A stretch of DNA of 56,620 bases from Variovorax sp. MHTC-1 (GTDB taxonomy: Bacteria; Pseudomonadota; Gammaproteobacteria; Burkholderiales; Burkholderiaceae_C). Positions 42,554 through 52,046 of this stretch are shown here, piece after piece. Position 1 is the first letter of the stretch. Each line of letters opens with the position of its first letter. The position numbers were made by a program, and so were the translations under genes. The notes under the pieces were generated by a model. The model was not told the origin of the DNA. It did no database searches and worked only from the letters and a program-made list of their open reading frames with translations. The DNA is taken from positions 1 to 56,620 of the forward strand of contig NZ_RWKI01000023.1 in the NCBI RefSeq assembly GCF_003984645.1, given 5' to 3'.

Positions 42554-43316
42554 TTTGCGATCCGCGGTGCGCCCAGCCCGTCGTGTGCTTCTCGATCGCG
42601 CTGAAGAGCTCGTACATCCCCATCGCCATCGCGCCCACCACCATCAGGCCCGCGAAGGCCAGGCCCATCTGCATGGCCGAGCCGGCGGAGATCAGCAGGT
42701 AGCCGATGCCTTCGTTGGCGGCCGTCATCTCGCTCACCGTGGTGCCGACGAAAGCCAGCGTGATCGCGACCTTGAGCGAGCCGTAGAAGTAGGGCATGGA
42801 GCGCGGCAGGCCGATCTTCACCAGCACGTCCCAGCGCTTGGCGCCCAGCACGCGCAGCACATCCTCCAGCTCGGGCTCGAGCGTGGCCAGGCCGGTCGCG
42901 ATGTTGACCATGATCGGGAAGAAGCTGATCAGGAAAGCCGTGAGGATCGCCGGGCCGATGCCGATGCCGAACCACACTACGAGGATGGGCACGAAGGCGG
43001 CCTTGGGCAGCGCGTTGAAAGCCGTCATCAGCGGATACACGGCCGCGTAGGCCAGCCGCGAACTGCCGATCACGAAGCCCAGCAGCACGCCGACCACGAT
43101 CGCGAGGCCGAAGCCTGCCATCGTCACCCAGAAGGTGCGCCAGGCGTGGCCCGCGATGATCTCCTTGAATTCCCAGAACTGGGTCCAGATGCGCCACGGG
43201 CTCGGAAAGATGAACTCCGAGACGCCGAAGCCTGCGCAGATGATCTGCCACAGCACGATCACTGCGATGAGCAGCAGCCAGGGCGACCAGCGTTCGATCT
43301 GCTTGCCGTTCTTCAT
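42546..43316 (-). CDS. ABC transporter permease (SsuC/TauC/ThiX-like)
   Basis: Inner-membrane permease, 256 aa, with six predicted helices. The coupling-loop region LEDVLRVLGAKRWDVLVKIGLPRSMPYFYGSL corresponds to the EAA motif. IPSW-type N-terminal order (FIFPSPWRIWTQF) and the ALPKAAFVPILVVWFGIG segment are typical of nitrate/sulfonate/HMP permeases. The start at 43316 overlaps the ATPase stop (ATGA). Confidence 0.9.
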   Translation of the reverse strand: MKNGKQIERWSPWLLLIAVIVLWQIICAGFGVSEFIFPSPWRIWTQFWEFKEIIAGHAWRTFWVTMAGFGLAIVVGVLLGFVIGSSRLAYAAVYPLMTAFNALPKAAFVPILVVWFGIGIGPAILTAFLISFFPIMVNIATGLATLEPELEDVLRVLGAKRWDVLVKIGLPRSMPYFYGSLKVAITLAFVGTTVSEMTAANEGIGYLLISAGSAMQMGLAFAGLMVVGAMAMGMYELFSAIEKHTTGWAHRGSQNE

Positions 43317-44164
43317 GCGTGGCTCGCTGCGGCGGCGGCCGCGATGGCATTGCTCCGGATGGCGCCGATGTGGCCGCGCAGCTCCAGCACGATGTCGGTG
43401 AATTCCTTGGTGTAGGTCAGTTCCAGCTCGCGCGGGCGCGGCAGCTCGATCTCGCGCCTGACCACGAAGCGGCCCGGGCTCTTGCTCATCACGTACACCG
43501 TGTCGGCCAGGAACACCGATTCGCGCAGGTCGTGCGTGACCAGAATCACGTTGAAGCGCTGCTCGGTCCACAGGTCGCGCAGGATGCACCAGAGCTCCTC
43601 GCGCGTGAAGGCGTCGAGCGCGCCGAAAGGCTCGTCGAGCAGCAGCATCTTGGGCTCGTGGATCAGCGCGCGGCAGATGCTGGCGCGCTGCTGCATCCCG
43701 CCCGAGAGCTGCCACGGGAACTTGTCTTCATAGCCGCCGAGGCCCACCTTCTGCAGCAGCTTGCGCGCGCGTTCGACGTATTCCTTGCGCTTCGACTTGA
43801 AGGTGGAGCGGTAGGGCTCGACGATCTCCAGCGGCAAGAGCACGTTGTCGACCGTGGTGCGCCAGGGCAGGAGCGAGGGCGCCTGGAAGGCCATGCCCGA
43901 GATCTTGACCGGCCCTGTCACGGGCTGGCCGTCGATGCGGATCTTGCCCATCGAGGGCATCTTCAGGCCCGTGGTGAGCTTCATGAAGGTCGACTTGCCG
44001 CAGCCCGAGGGCCCGACGATGGCGATGAATTCGCCCTGCTTCACCTTCAGGTCGATGGCTTCGACCGCGAAGTGGTTGGCTGCGAGCAGTTCCTCGTTGT
44101 AGGCGAGCCAGACGTCCTGGAAGTCGACGAAGGGCGCTGTGGTAGATGTGTGGGTATCCGACAT
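43313..44164 (-). CDS. ABC transporter ATP-binding protein (SsuB/TauB/ThiZ-like)
   Basis: ATPase of the importer, 283 aa. Walker A is GPSGCGKST, the Q-loop is MAFQAPSLLPWRT, the signature is LSGGMQQRASICRAL, Walker B is LLLDEPFGALD, and the switch histidine is in LVTHDLRES. The ATG at 44164 (MSDTHTSTTAP) is chosen; the frame extends to a TTG at 44182 only. Repeat copy D lies between it and the upstream binding-protein gene. Confidence 0.92.
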   Translation of the reverse strand: MSDTHTSTTAPFVDFQDVWLAYNEELLAANHFAVEAIDLKVKQGEFIAIVGPSGCGKSTFMKLTTGLKMPSMGKIRIDGQPVTGPVKISGMAFQAPSLLPWRTTVDNVLLPLEIVEPYRSTFKSKRKEYVERARKLLQKVGLGGYEDKFPWQLSGGMQQRASICRALIHEPKMLLLDEPFGALDAFTREELWCILRDLWTEQRFNVILVTHDLRESVFLADTVYVMSKSPGRFVVRREIELPRPRELELTYTKEFTDIVLELRGHIGAIRSNAIAAAAAASHA

Positions 44165-44206
44165 GCGGGCGGTTCGATTCAATGCAAAGGCGGCAGGGAC
44201 GCGCCG

Positions 44207-44300
44207 CCAGGAAGGCCGCCGATCCGGCTTTGCCGGTCGGCTGGCATTGCCCCCTCGAAGGGGGCGCGCGACCCCACGAAGTGGGGAGCCTGGGGTGAGC
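44207..44300 (-). repeat. Post-stop three-hairpin repeat, copy D (binding protein-ATPase junction)
   Basis: On the minus strand CCCCAGGCT starts 5 nt after the binding-protein stop. It is followed by the extended hairpin CCCCACTTCGTGGGG, CCCCCTTCGAGGGGG, and the stem GCC-A-GCCG-A-CCGGC, loop AAA, GCCGG-AT-CGGC-GGC. The GCCG/CGGC pair replaces GCGG/CCGC of the other copies, a compensatory change. Confidence 0.9.
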
Positions 44301-45332
44301 CTATTTCTTCAGGATGTTGAGCTCTGCCGCAGGCGGCAGCATGGAGCCGTTCCAGATCGCGTCGGGGTTGACGCGCGTCTTGGTTGCGAAGGCGTCCGAC
44401 ACCTGCGAAGCCATGAGCGCCAGGCGGCCGGCATTGATCTGGCCGAAGCCTTCGGCATGCGCATCGGGCGTGTTGATCACGGTGTCGATCGCGAGCTTGA
44501 GGCGGCGCGTTTCGAGCTGGCTGTTGACGATGCCATCGCGTGCCTTGATCGATTCGATGGCGACGGCGGGATTGGCGATCACTTCGCGGGCGCCCTTGGC
44601 GAAAGCCGAGAGGAAGGCCTTCACCGCGGCCGGGTTCTCCTTGACGAGCTTGGGCGACGCGATGATCGCGTTGCCGTAGAGCTTCACGCCGTAGTCGGGG
44701 TAGGGCAGCACCACGATGTCGGCCGCCTTGGCGCCGCGCGCCTCGAGGTTGAGCAGCGAAGTGAAGGTGAAGCCGGTGATGGCGTCGATGTCGCCGCGGA
44801 TCAGCATGGTCTCGCGCAGCGTCGGGTCCATCGCGGTCCAGTTGACCGCGCCGATATTGTTGGCCTTGGCGAAGATCGGGAAGGCGCGGCGGCCGGCGTC
44901 GAACACGGGTGCGCCGAGCTTCTTGCCGGTCAGGTCGGCGGGCTTGGCGATGCCGCTCTTCTTGAGTGTCATGACCGAGGCCGGCGTGTTGTTGTAGACC
45001 ATCATCACCGCGATCGGCTTGTTCGGGCTGTCAGGATTGTTGGCGTGGAATTCCATCAGCGCCGCGAGGTCGGCGAAGCCCATGTCGTAGGCACCGGAGG
45101 CGACACGCGTGACCGCGCCGCCGGAGCCGTTGCCCGCATCGACCGTGACGTCGAGGCCGCTGGCCTTGAAATAGCCTTTGGCGGCCGGATGGGTGAAGAA
45201 GGCGCCGGGACCTTCGAAGCGCCAGTCGAGCTGGAACTTGATCGGCGTGAGCGCCTGGGCGTGGGCGGCGCCGAGGCCGAAGCTGAGCGCCGAGGCGGCA
45301 AGAAAGGACTGGATCAGTTGGCGCTTGTTCAT
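44301..45332 (-). CDS. NMT1/THI5-like ABC transporter substrate-binding protein, cassette 2
   Basis: Periplasmic binding protein, 343 aa, with signal peptide MNKRQLIQSFLAASALSFGL...AHA-QA. IKFQLDWRFEGPGAFFTHPAAKGYF, GNGSGGAVTRVASGAYDMGFADLAA and YGNAIIASPKLVKENPAAVKAF align with the paralogue at 29627-30655. It is the first gene of the importer operon (binding protein, ATPase, permease, deaminase). The ligand is unknown; NMT1-type proteins bind pyrimidines, sulfonates or similar compounds. Confidence 0.9.
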   Translation of the reverse strand: MNKRQLIQSFLAASALSFGLGAAHAQALTPIKFQLDWRFEGPGAFFTHPAAKGYFKASGLDVTVDAGNGSGGAVTRVASGAYDMGFADLAALMEFHANNPDSPNKPIAVMMVYNNTPASVMTLKKSGIAKPADLTGKKLGAPVFDAGRRAFPIFAKANNIGAVNWTAMDPTLRETMLIRGDIDAITGFTFTSLLNLEARGAKAADIVVLPYPDYGVKLYGNAIIASPKLVKENPAAVKAFLSAFAKGAREVIANPAVAIESIKARDGIVNSQLETRRLKLAIDTVINTPDAHAEGFGQINAGRLALMASQVSDAFATKTRVNPDAIWNGSMLPPAAELNILKK

Positions 45333-45460
45333 GAGATTCCGTAAGAGGGTGAATGCACGGGATTCAAGCAAAAACGGTGCCGGCACGCACTTGGTGCGAA
45401 CCCTCCCGATGAGCCAATGGAGTGCATGGTCAATGGCGGTCGCCATTCGGGAGGGGCGGG

Positions 45461-45495
45461 AAAAACGCCCCGCCGCATGCACTGCGGCGGGGCGT
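45461..45495 (-). terminator. Intrinsic terminator of the malic enzyme gene
   Basis: On the minus strand a 13-bp stem (ACGCCCCGCCGCA/TGCGGCGGGGCGT) with a 5-nt loop is followed by a T-run. It begins about 17 nt after the maeB stop, in the 180-bp gap before the binding-protein gene. Confidence 0.85.
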
Positions 45496-45512
45496 CGATC
45501 CTGGTGCACGGC

Positions 45513-47813
45513 CTACTTGGGGGAGGTGGCATTGGCCACGGCGAGTGCCGTCATGTTGAGCACGCGGCGCACGGTGGCCGAGGGCGTCAGGATGTGGGCC
45601 GAGCCGGCCGCGCCCATGAGGATGGGGCCGACCGTCACGCCGTTGCCGCCGGTCATCTTCAGCACGTTGAACAGGATGTTGGCGGCATCGAGGTTGGGGC
45701 AGATCAGGAGGTTGGCCTCGCCGGTCAGCGAAGTCTCGGGCAAGGCGTTGTGCCGCACGGTGTCCGACAGCGCCGCATCGCCGTGCATCTCGCCGTCGCA
45801 CTCGATATCGGGCGCCATCTTTGCGAACAGCTCGCGCGCCAGCCGCATCTTGCGCGCCGAAGCGCGCTCGGAGGAGCCGAAGTTGGAGTGCGACAGGAAG
45901 GCCACCTTGGGCGGCAGGCCGAAACGGCGCACTTCCTCTGCCGCCATGAGCGCGATCTCGGCCAGCGTCTCGGCGCTCGGGTCTTCGTGCACGTTGGTAT
46001 CGGCGATGAAGAGCGTGTACTTCTCGAGCGTCAGCGCATTGAGGGTCGCGAAGCCCGGCGCGCCGCGCTTCAGACCCAGCACGTTGTGCAGGATGCGCAG
46101 ATGGCTGTCGAAGCGGCCCACCAGCCCGCACAGCATCGCGTCGGCGTCGCCCAGGTGCACCATCAGCGAGCCGATGGTGGTGTTGGAGCGCCGCACCATC
46201 GCCTTCGAGGCCTCGGGCGTGATGCCGCGGCGTCCCATGATCTTGTGATAACTCTCCCAGTAGGTACGGAAGCGCGGGTCGTCCTCGGGGTCGACGACGT
46301 CCACGTCCGCGCCGAGCTTGATGCGCAGGCCCGCCTTCTTGATGCGCGTCTCGATCACCGCCGGGCGTCCGATCAGGATGGGCTTGGCCAGGCCTTCGTC
46401 CACCGCCAGTTGCGCGGCGCGCAGCACGCGGTCGTCCTCGCCCTCGCAGTAGGCCACGCGCTTGGCGCTCGCGAGCTTGGCGGCGCTGAACACCGGGCGC
46501 ATGAACATGCCGGTCTGGTAGACGAAGCGCGCCAGGTTCTGGCGGTAGGTCTCGAGGTCCTCGATCGGCCGCGCGGCCACGCCCGAGTCGGCCGCGGCCT
46601 TGGCCACCGCCGGAGCGATGCGCAGGATCAGGCGCGAGTCGAAGGGCTTGGGGATGATGTAGTCGGGGCCGAAGGCGAGCTCCTGGCCGGCATAGGCGTT
46701 GGCCACTTCCTCGCTGATGTCGGCCTTGGTGAGATCCGCGATCTCGCGCACGCAGGCCAGCTTCATCTCTTCCGTGATCTTGCTCGCGCCGCAGTCGAGC
46801 GCGCCGCGGAAGATGTAGGGAAAGCAGAGGACGTTGTTGACCTGGTTCGGGTAGTCCGAGCGGCCCGTCGCGATGATGCAGTCGGGGCGGACTGCCTTGG
46901 CGAGTTCGGGCCGGATCTCCGGCTCGGGGTTGGCCAGCGCCAGGATGATCGGCTGGCTCGCCATGCTCTTGACCATGTCCTGCGTGACCACCCCGGGCGC
47001 CGAGCAGCCGAGGAACACGTCGGCGTTCTTCATCACGTCGGCCAGGGTGCGGTCGCCGGTGTCCTTCTGCGCGTAGCGCGATTTCGAATCGTCGAAGCCG
47101 CCCGGGCGGCCGATGTAGATCAGGCCCTTGGAGTCGACCGCGTAGATGTTGGCCGGCTTCGCGCCGAGGCCGATCATCACATCCAGGCAAGCGATCGCGG
47201 CCGCCCCGGCGCCCGAGACGGCGATCTTCACCTCCTCGATCTTCTTGCCGACCAGTTCGAGCCCGTTCATCAGCGCCGCGGCCGAGATGATGGCCGTGCC
47301 GTGCTGGTCGTCATGGAACACCGGGATGTTCATGCGCTCGCGCAGCTTGCGCTCGATGTAGAAGCACTCGGGCGCCTTGATGTCCTCGAGGTTGATGCCG
47401 CCCAGCGTCGGCTCGAGCGCGGCGATGATCTCGACCAGCTTGTCGGGGTCGGTCTCGGCGAGCTCGATGTCGAACACGTCGATGCCGGCGAACTTCTTGA
47501 ACAGGCAGCCCTTGCCTTCCATCACCGGTTTGGCGGCCAGCGGCCCGATGTTGCCCAGGCCCAGCACCGCGGTGCCGTTGGTGACCACGCCGACCAGGTT
47601 GCCGCGCGAGGTGAACTCGGCCGCCATCGACGGGTCGGCTTCGATGTCGAGGCAGGGATAGGCCACGCCGGGCGAGTAGGCCAGCGAGAGGTCGCGCTGG
47701 TTCAGGAGCGGCTTGGTCGGGGATATCGAGATCTTGCCTTTGGCCGGGGAGCGGTGGTATTCGCGCGCGGCGTCGCGCAATGCTTCTTCTGCCGGTGACA
47801 GGGAGGCGGCCAT
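45513..47813 (-). CDS. maeB: NADP-dependent malic enzyme with C-terminal phosphotransacetylase-like domain
   Basis: Decarboxylates malate to pyruvate with NADP; cytosolic; 766 aa, matching the MaeB class. The N-terminal malic domain includes SLAYSPGVAYPCLDI and VFHDDQHGTA, and the NAD(P) domain has VSGAGAAAIACLD near residue 200. Residues about 430-760 are a phosphate acetyl/butyryltransferase-like domain that in MaeB senses acetyl-CoA rather than acting as an enzyme. It lies downstream of the glyoxylate genes on the same strand, beyond a terminator-like hairpin, so probably has its own promoter. Confidence 0.95.
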   Translation of the reverse strand: MAASLSPAEEALRDAAREYHRSPAKGKISISPTKPLLNQRDLSLAYSPGVAYPCLDIEADPSMAAEFTSRGNLVGVVTNGTAVLGLGNIGPLAAKPVMEGKGCLFKKFAGIDVFDIELAETDPDKLVEIIAALEPTLGGINLEDIKAPECFYIERKLRERMNIPVFHDDQHGTAIISAAALMNGLELVGKKIEEVKIAVSGAGAAAIACLDVMIGLGAKPANIYAVDSKGLIYIGRPGGFDDSKSRYAQKDTGDRTLADVMKNADVFLGCSAPGVVTQDMVKSMASQPIILALANPEPEIRPELAKAVRPDCIIATGRSDYPNQVNNVLCFPYIFRGALDCGASKITEEMKLACVREIADLTKADISEEVANAYAGQELAFGPDYIIPKPFDSRLILRIAPAVAKAAADSGVAARPIEDLETYRQNLARFVYQTGMFMRPVFSAAKLASAKRVAYCEGEDDRVLRAAQLAVDEGLAKPILIGRPAVIETRIKKAGLRIKLGADVDVVDPEDDPRFRTYWESYHKIMGRRGITPEASKAMVRRSNTTIGSLMVHLGDADAMLCGLVGRFDSHLRILHNVLGLKRGAPGFATLNALTLEKYTLFIADTNVHEDPSAETLAEIALMAAEEVRRFGLPPKVAFLSHSNFGSSERASARKMRLARELFAKMAPDIECDGEMHGDAALSDTVRHNALPETSLTGEANLLICPNLDAANILFNVLKMTGGNGVTVGPILMGAAGSAHILTPSATVRRVLNMTALAVANATSPK

Positions 47814-47960
47814 GGAAGTCTCCTTTGTTTCTGACGACCAACGAGGCTACTCCAAAAGCGCGGGCACTTCGTGTAGTGGAACCACGAGGGACGAAAGCTG
47901 CGTCGGTGTCGCTGCGCGCCGCGGAAGGCCGTGATGCAAGTCTGCGCGCCGCGCAAGGCG

Positions 47961-48173
47961 GTCTGCGGCCCGGGCTCCTGCTGGGGCGGTCGGCGCGTTG
48001 CGCCGACTCCGCTGCGGTGCTCGCTTGGGGACGGCGCCGCGGAACTCGCTACGCGCCCCTGCGGGGCGCTGCGCTCAAACAGCCGCGGCGAGTCAGTCAC
48101 GAAGCGCGTGCTGCGCACGCGCCCGTCCCCAGGCTGCGCTCCTCGCCGCCCCAGAAGTCGCCCGGTCCGCAGA
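47961..48173. repeat. GC-rich imperfect palindrome between maeB and glxR
   Basis: The 491-bp gap 47814-48304 has no convincing gene. Its core is an imperfect palindrome. GTCTGCGGCCCGGG...CTGGGGCGG at 47961-47989 faces its near complement at 48146-48173. TTGGGGACGG at 48025 faces CCGTCCCCAGG ending at 48133. Nested small hairpins are GCGCCCC-TGC-GGGGCGC (48053-48069) and GCGCGTG-CTGCG-CACGCGC (48104-48122). It looks like a mobile or repetitive intergenic element with strong secondary structure, unrelated in sequence to the post-stop repeat family. Confidence 0.7.
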
Positions 48174-48238
48174 TCACCTTCCGCGGAGGAGGCGTCGGGG
48201 GTGGTTTGGGGAAGCCGGAAACCGCCACAACGCATCCC

Positions 48239-48275
48239 GCAAAGGCGCCCGCGCCGGACCCGTGGGCGCCTTTGC
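48239..48275 (-). terminator. Terminator-like hairpin after glxR
   Basis: A perfect 12-bp stem (GCAAAGGCGCCC with GGGCGCCTTTGC) and a 13-nt loop lie about 30 nt downstream of the glxR stop on the minus strand. The T-run is only three bases, so termination would be weak. Confidence 0.5.
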
Positions 48276-48304
48276 AGCGCGCCACGTTCGAACGCAGATT
48301 GGTA

Positions 48305-49204
48305 TCAGTCGGGCTGAACGGGATGCTGCGCCAGCGCCTCCAGCGCCTTCACGAGCGCCGAATGGTCGGACTGGCCGTGGCCTAAGGCGGCGCAGGCGTT
48401 CATCAGCTGAGCCGCGCCAGCAGTCTGCGGCAGCGCGACACCAAGCGAACGCGCGCTCTGCATCGCCAGGTTCAGATCCTTCTGGTGCAGCGCGATGCGG
48501 AAGCCCGGCGCGAAGGTGCGCTTGATCATGCGCTCGCCATGCACTTCGAGAATGCGCGAGGAGGCGAACCCGCCCATCAGCGCCTGCCGCACCTTGGCCG
48601 GATCGGCGCCGGCCTTGCTGGCGAACACCAGCGCCTCGCCGACGGCCGCGATGTTGAGCGCGACGATGATCTGGTTGGCCACCTTGCAGACCTGGCCGTC
48701 GCCCGCTGCGCCGACCAGCGTGACGTTCTTGCCCATCTTCTCGAGCAGCGGCCGCACGCGGCCGAAGGTGCCTTCGTCGCCGCCGCACATGATGGTAAGG
48801 CTCGCCGCCTTGGCGCCCACCTCGCCGCCGGAGACCGGCGCGTCGATCCAGCCGCAGCCGAGGTCGGTGATCTTTTGCGCGAAGCCCTTGGTCGCGATCG
48901 GATCGATCGAGCTGCAGTCGACCACCGTCTTGCCCTTGGTCAACGCCGAAGCCACGCCGTTCTCGCCGAACAGCACCTTCTCCACGTCGGGCGTGTCCGG
49001 CACCATGATGAAGACGATGTCGGCCTGCCTCGTCACCTCGGCCGCCGAGGCGCACACCGTGGCCTTGGCGACGAAGAGCTCCGGCACCGGGCCTTGGGTG
49101 TTGACGAAGAGCTGATGGCCGGCGTCGAGCAGGTGGCCGGCCATGGGCGCGCCCATGATGCCGAGGCCGATGAAACCGATTCTCTGGGGTGCCGTGTTGG
49201 ACAT
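48305..49204 (-). CDS. glxR: 2-hydroxy-3-oxopropionate (tartronate semialdehyde) reductase
   Basis: Reduces tartronate semialdehyde to D-glycerate with NAD(P)H; beta-hydroxyacid dehydrogenase family; 299 aa. The cofactor motif is IGFIGLGIMGAPMAGHL at the N-terminus, the substrate loop DAPVSGGEVGA, and the catalytic lysine is in GQVCKVANQIIVALN. The ATG at 49204 matches the family N-terminus; the frame is open upstream. It follows hyi by 34 bp and closes the gcl-hyi-glxR set. Confidence 0.93.
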   Translation of the reverse strand: MSNTAPQRIGFIGLGIMGAPMAGHLLDAGHQLFVNTQGPVPELFVAKATVCASAAEVTRQADIVFIMVPDTPDVEKVLFGENGVASALTKGKTVVDCSSIDPIATKGFAQKITDLGCGWIDAPVSGGEVGAKAASLTIMCGGDEGTFGRVRPLLEKMGKNVTLVGAAGDGQVCKVANQIIVALNIAAVGEALVFASKAGADPAKVRQALMGGFASSRILEVHGERMIKRTFAPGFRIALHQKDLNLAMQSARSLGVALPQTAGAAQLMNACAALGHGQSDHSALVKALEALAQHPVQPD

Positions 49205-49238
49205 GCGTCGAGTTCCTTGATGTCTTGTCTGTAGGTCG

Positions 49239-50018
49239 TTATTGGGTGAGGGCGGCGCGCCAGCCGAGGCCGTTGACGGTGTCGCTCTTCGGCTTGTATT
49301 CGCAGCCGATCCAGCCCGTGTAGCCGGCCGCATCGATGTGCTTGAAGAGCCACGGATAGTTGATCTCGCCGGTGCCGGGCTCGCCGCGGCCGGGGTTGTC
49401 GGCCAGCTGGATGTGGCCGATCCTGGCCATGTTCTTCGCGATCGTCGCGCCGAGCTCGCCTTCCATGCGCTGCGCGTGATAGATGTCGTACTGCAGCAGC
49501 AGGTTGGTGGAGCCGACCTCCTCGATCAGCGCGAGCGCCTGGTCGGTGCGGGTCAGGAAGAAGCCGGGAATGTCGAAGTGGTTGATCGGCTCGATCAGCA
49601 GCATGATGCCGGCCGCCTGCAGTTCGCGGGCCGCGAAACGCAGGTTCTCGACCGCGACCTTGCGTGCTTCTTCGGCGCTCACGCCTTGCGGCAGCTTGCC
49701 GAGCAGGCAGTTGAGCTTGGGGCAACCCAGCGCCGTCGCGTAGTCGATGGCCATGCCCACGCCTTCGCGGAACTCGCTCACCCGGTCGGGATGGCAGGCG
49801 ATGCCGCGCTCGCCGCCGTCCCAGTTGCCGGCGGGCAGGTTGTGCAGCACCTGCTGCAGGCCGTTGGCGCGCAGGGCGGCGGTCAGCTCCTTCTTGTCGT
49901 AGGCATAGGGGAACAGGTATTCGACGGCCTTGAAGCCGACCTTGGCGGCGGCCTCGAAGCGTTCCATGAAAGGCAGCTCGGTGAAGAGCATCGTGAGATT
50001 CGCTGCGAATCTGGGCAT
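49239..50018 (-). CDS. hyi: Hydroxypyruvate isomerase
   Basis: Interconverts hydroxypyruvate and tartronate semialdehyde; TIM-barrel xylose isomerase-like family; 259 aa, as in E. coli Hyi (258). Family segments are MPRFAANLTMLFTELPFMER, LIEPINHFDIPGFFLTRT with a metal-ligand Glu, LLLQYDIYHAQRMEGE and GWIGCEYKPKSDT. It lies between gcl and glxR; repeat copy E separates it from gcl. Confidence 0.93.
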   Translation of the reverse strand: MPRFAANLTMLFTELPFMERFEAAAKVGFKAVEYLFPYAYDKKELTAALRANGLQQVLHNLPAGNWDGGERGIACHPDRVSEFREGVGMAIDYATALGCPKLNCLLGKLPQGVSAEEARKVAVENLRFAARELQAAGIMLLIEPINHFDIPGFFLTRTDQALALIEEVGSTNLLLQYDIYHAQRMEGELGATIAKNMARIGHIQLADNPGRGEPGTGEINYPWLFKHIDAAGYTGWIGCEYKPKSDTVNGLGWRAALTQ

Positions 50019-50039
50019 GCGGGTTTCCTTATGTCTGTT

Positions 50040-50139
50040 CGGGGGACACCGCGGAACCGGCTTCGCCGGGCCGCTGGTGTCGCCCCCGGTGAGGGGGAAG
50101 GCGCGCGCGACACGAAGTGCGCGAAGCCTGGGGGTGGGT
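50040..50139 (-). repeat. Post-stop three-hairpin repeat, copy E (gcl-hyi junction)
   Basis: On the minus strand CCCCCAGGCT starts 5 nt after the gcl stop. Then come GCGCAC-TTC-GTGTCGC, CCCCC/GGGGG, and the stem GACACC-A-GCGG-C-CCGGC, loop GAA, GCCGG-TT-CCGC-GGTGTC. The outer A:T pair of copies A and B is G:C here, a compensatory change. Confidence 0.92.
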
Positions 50140-51933
<1,794 letters not shown>

Positions 51934-52010
51934 GTTGGTTGTCTCCTTCAGAGGCCTCGACTGTAGGAATTCGAGGCCTCGGGCAGAAGGCGGCGCGGGG
52001 CTATAAAAGC

Positions 52011-52027
52011 TATTCCATGGGGGAATA
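52011..52027. promoter_or_regulatory. Candidate operator in the gcl/LysR divergent region
   Basis: A 17-bp perfect dyad, TATTCC-ATGGG-GGAATA, lies 20 bp before the LysR start and about 78 bp before the gcl start. It contains a T-N11-A arrangement as in LysR boxes. Position and symmetry fit an autoregulatory LysR site that also activates or represses gcl. Confidence 0.55.
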
Positions 52028-52046
52028 ACTGGCTACGATCAGGGGC

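Noticed and set aside
45417..47798. 793-codon plus-strand frame across malic enzyme
   Set aside because: Mirror frame of maeB; His/Arg/Asp-rich composition and no recognisable domain. The same reasoning removes the long frames at 49930-51966 (+) over gcl and 54039-56180 (+) over dctA-gntR.
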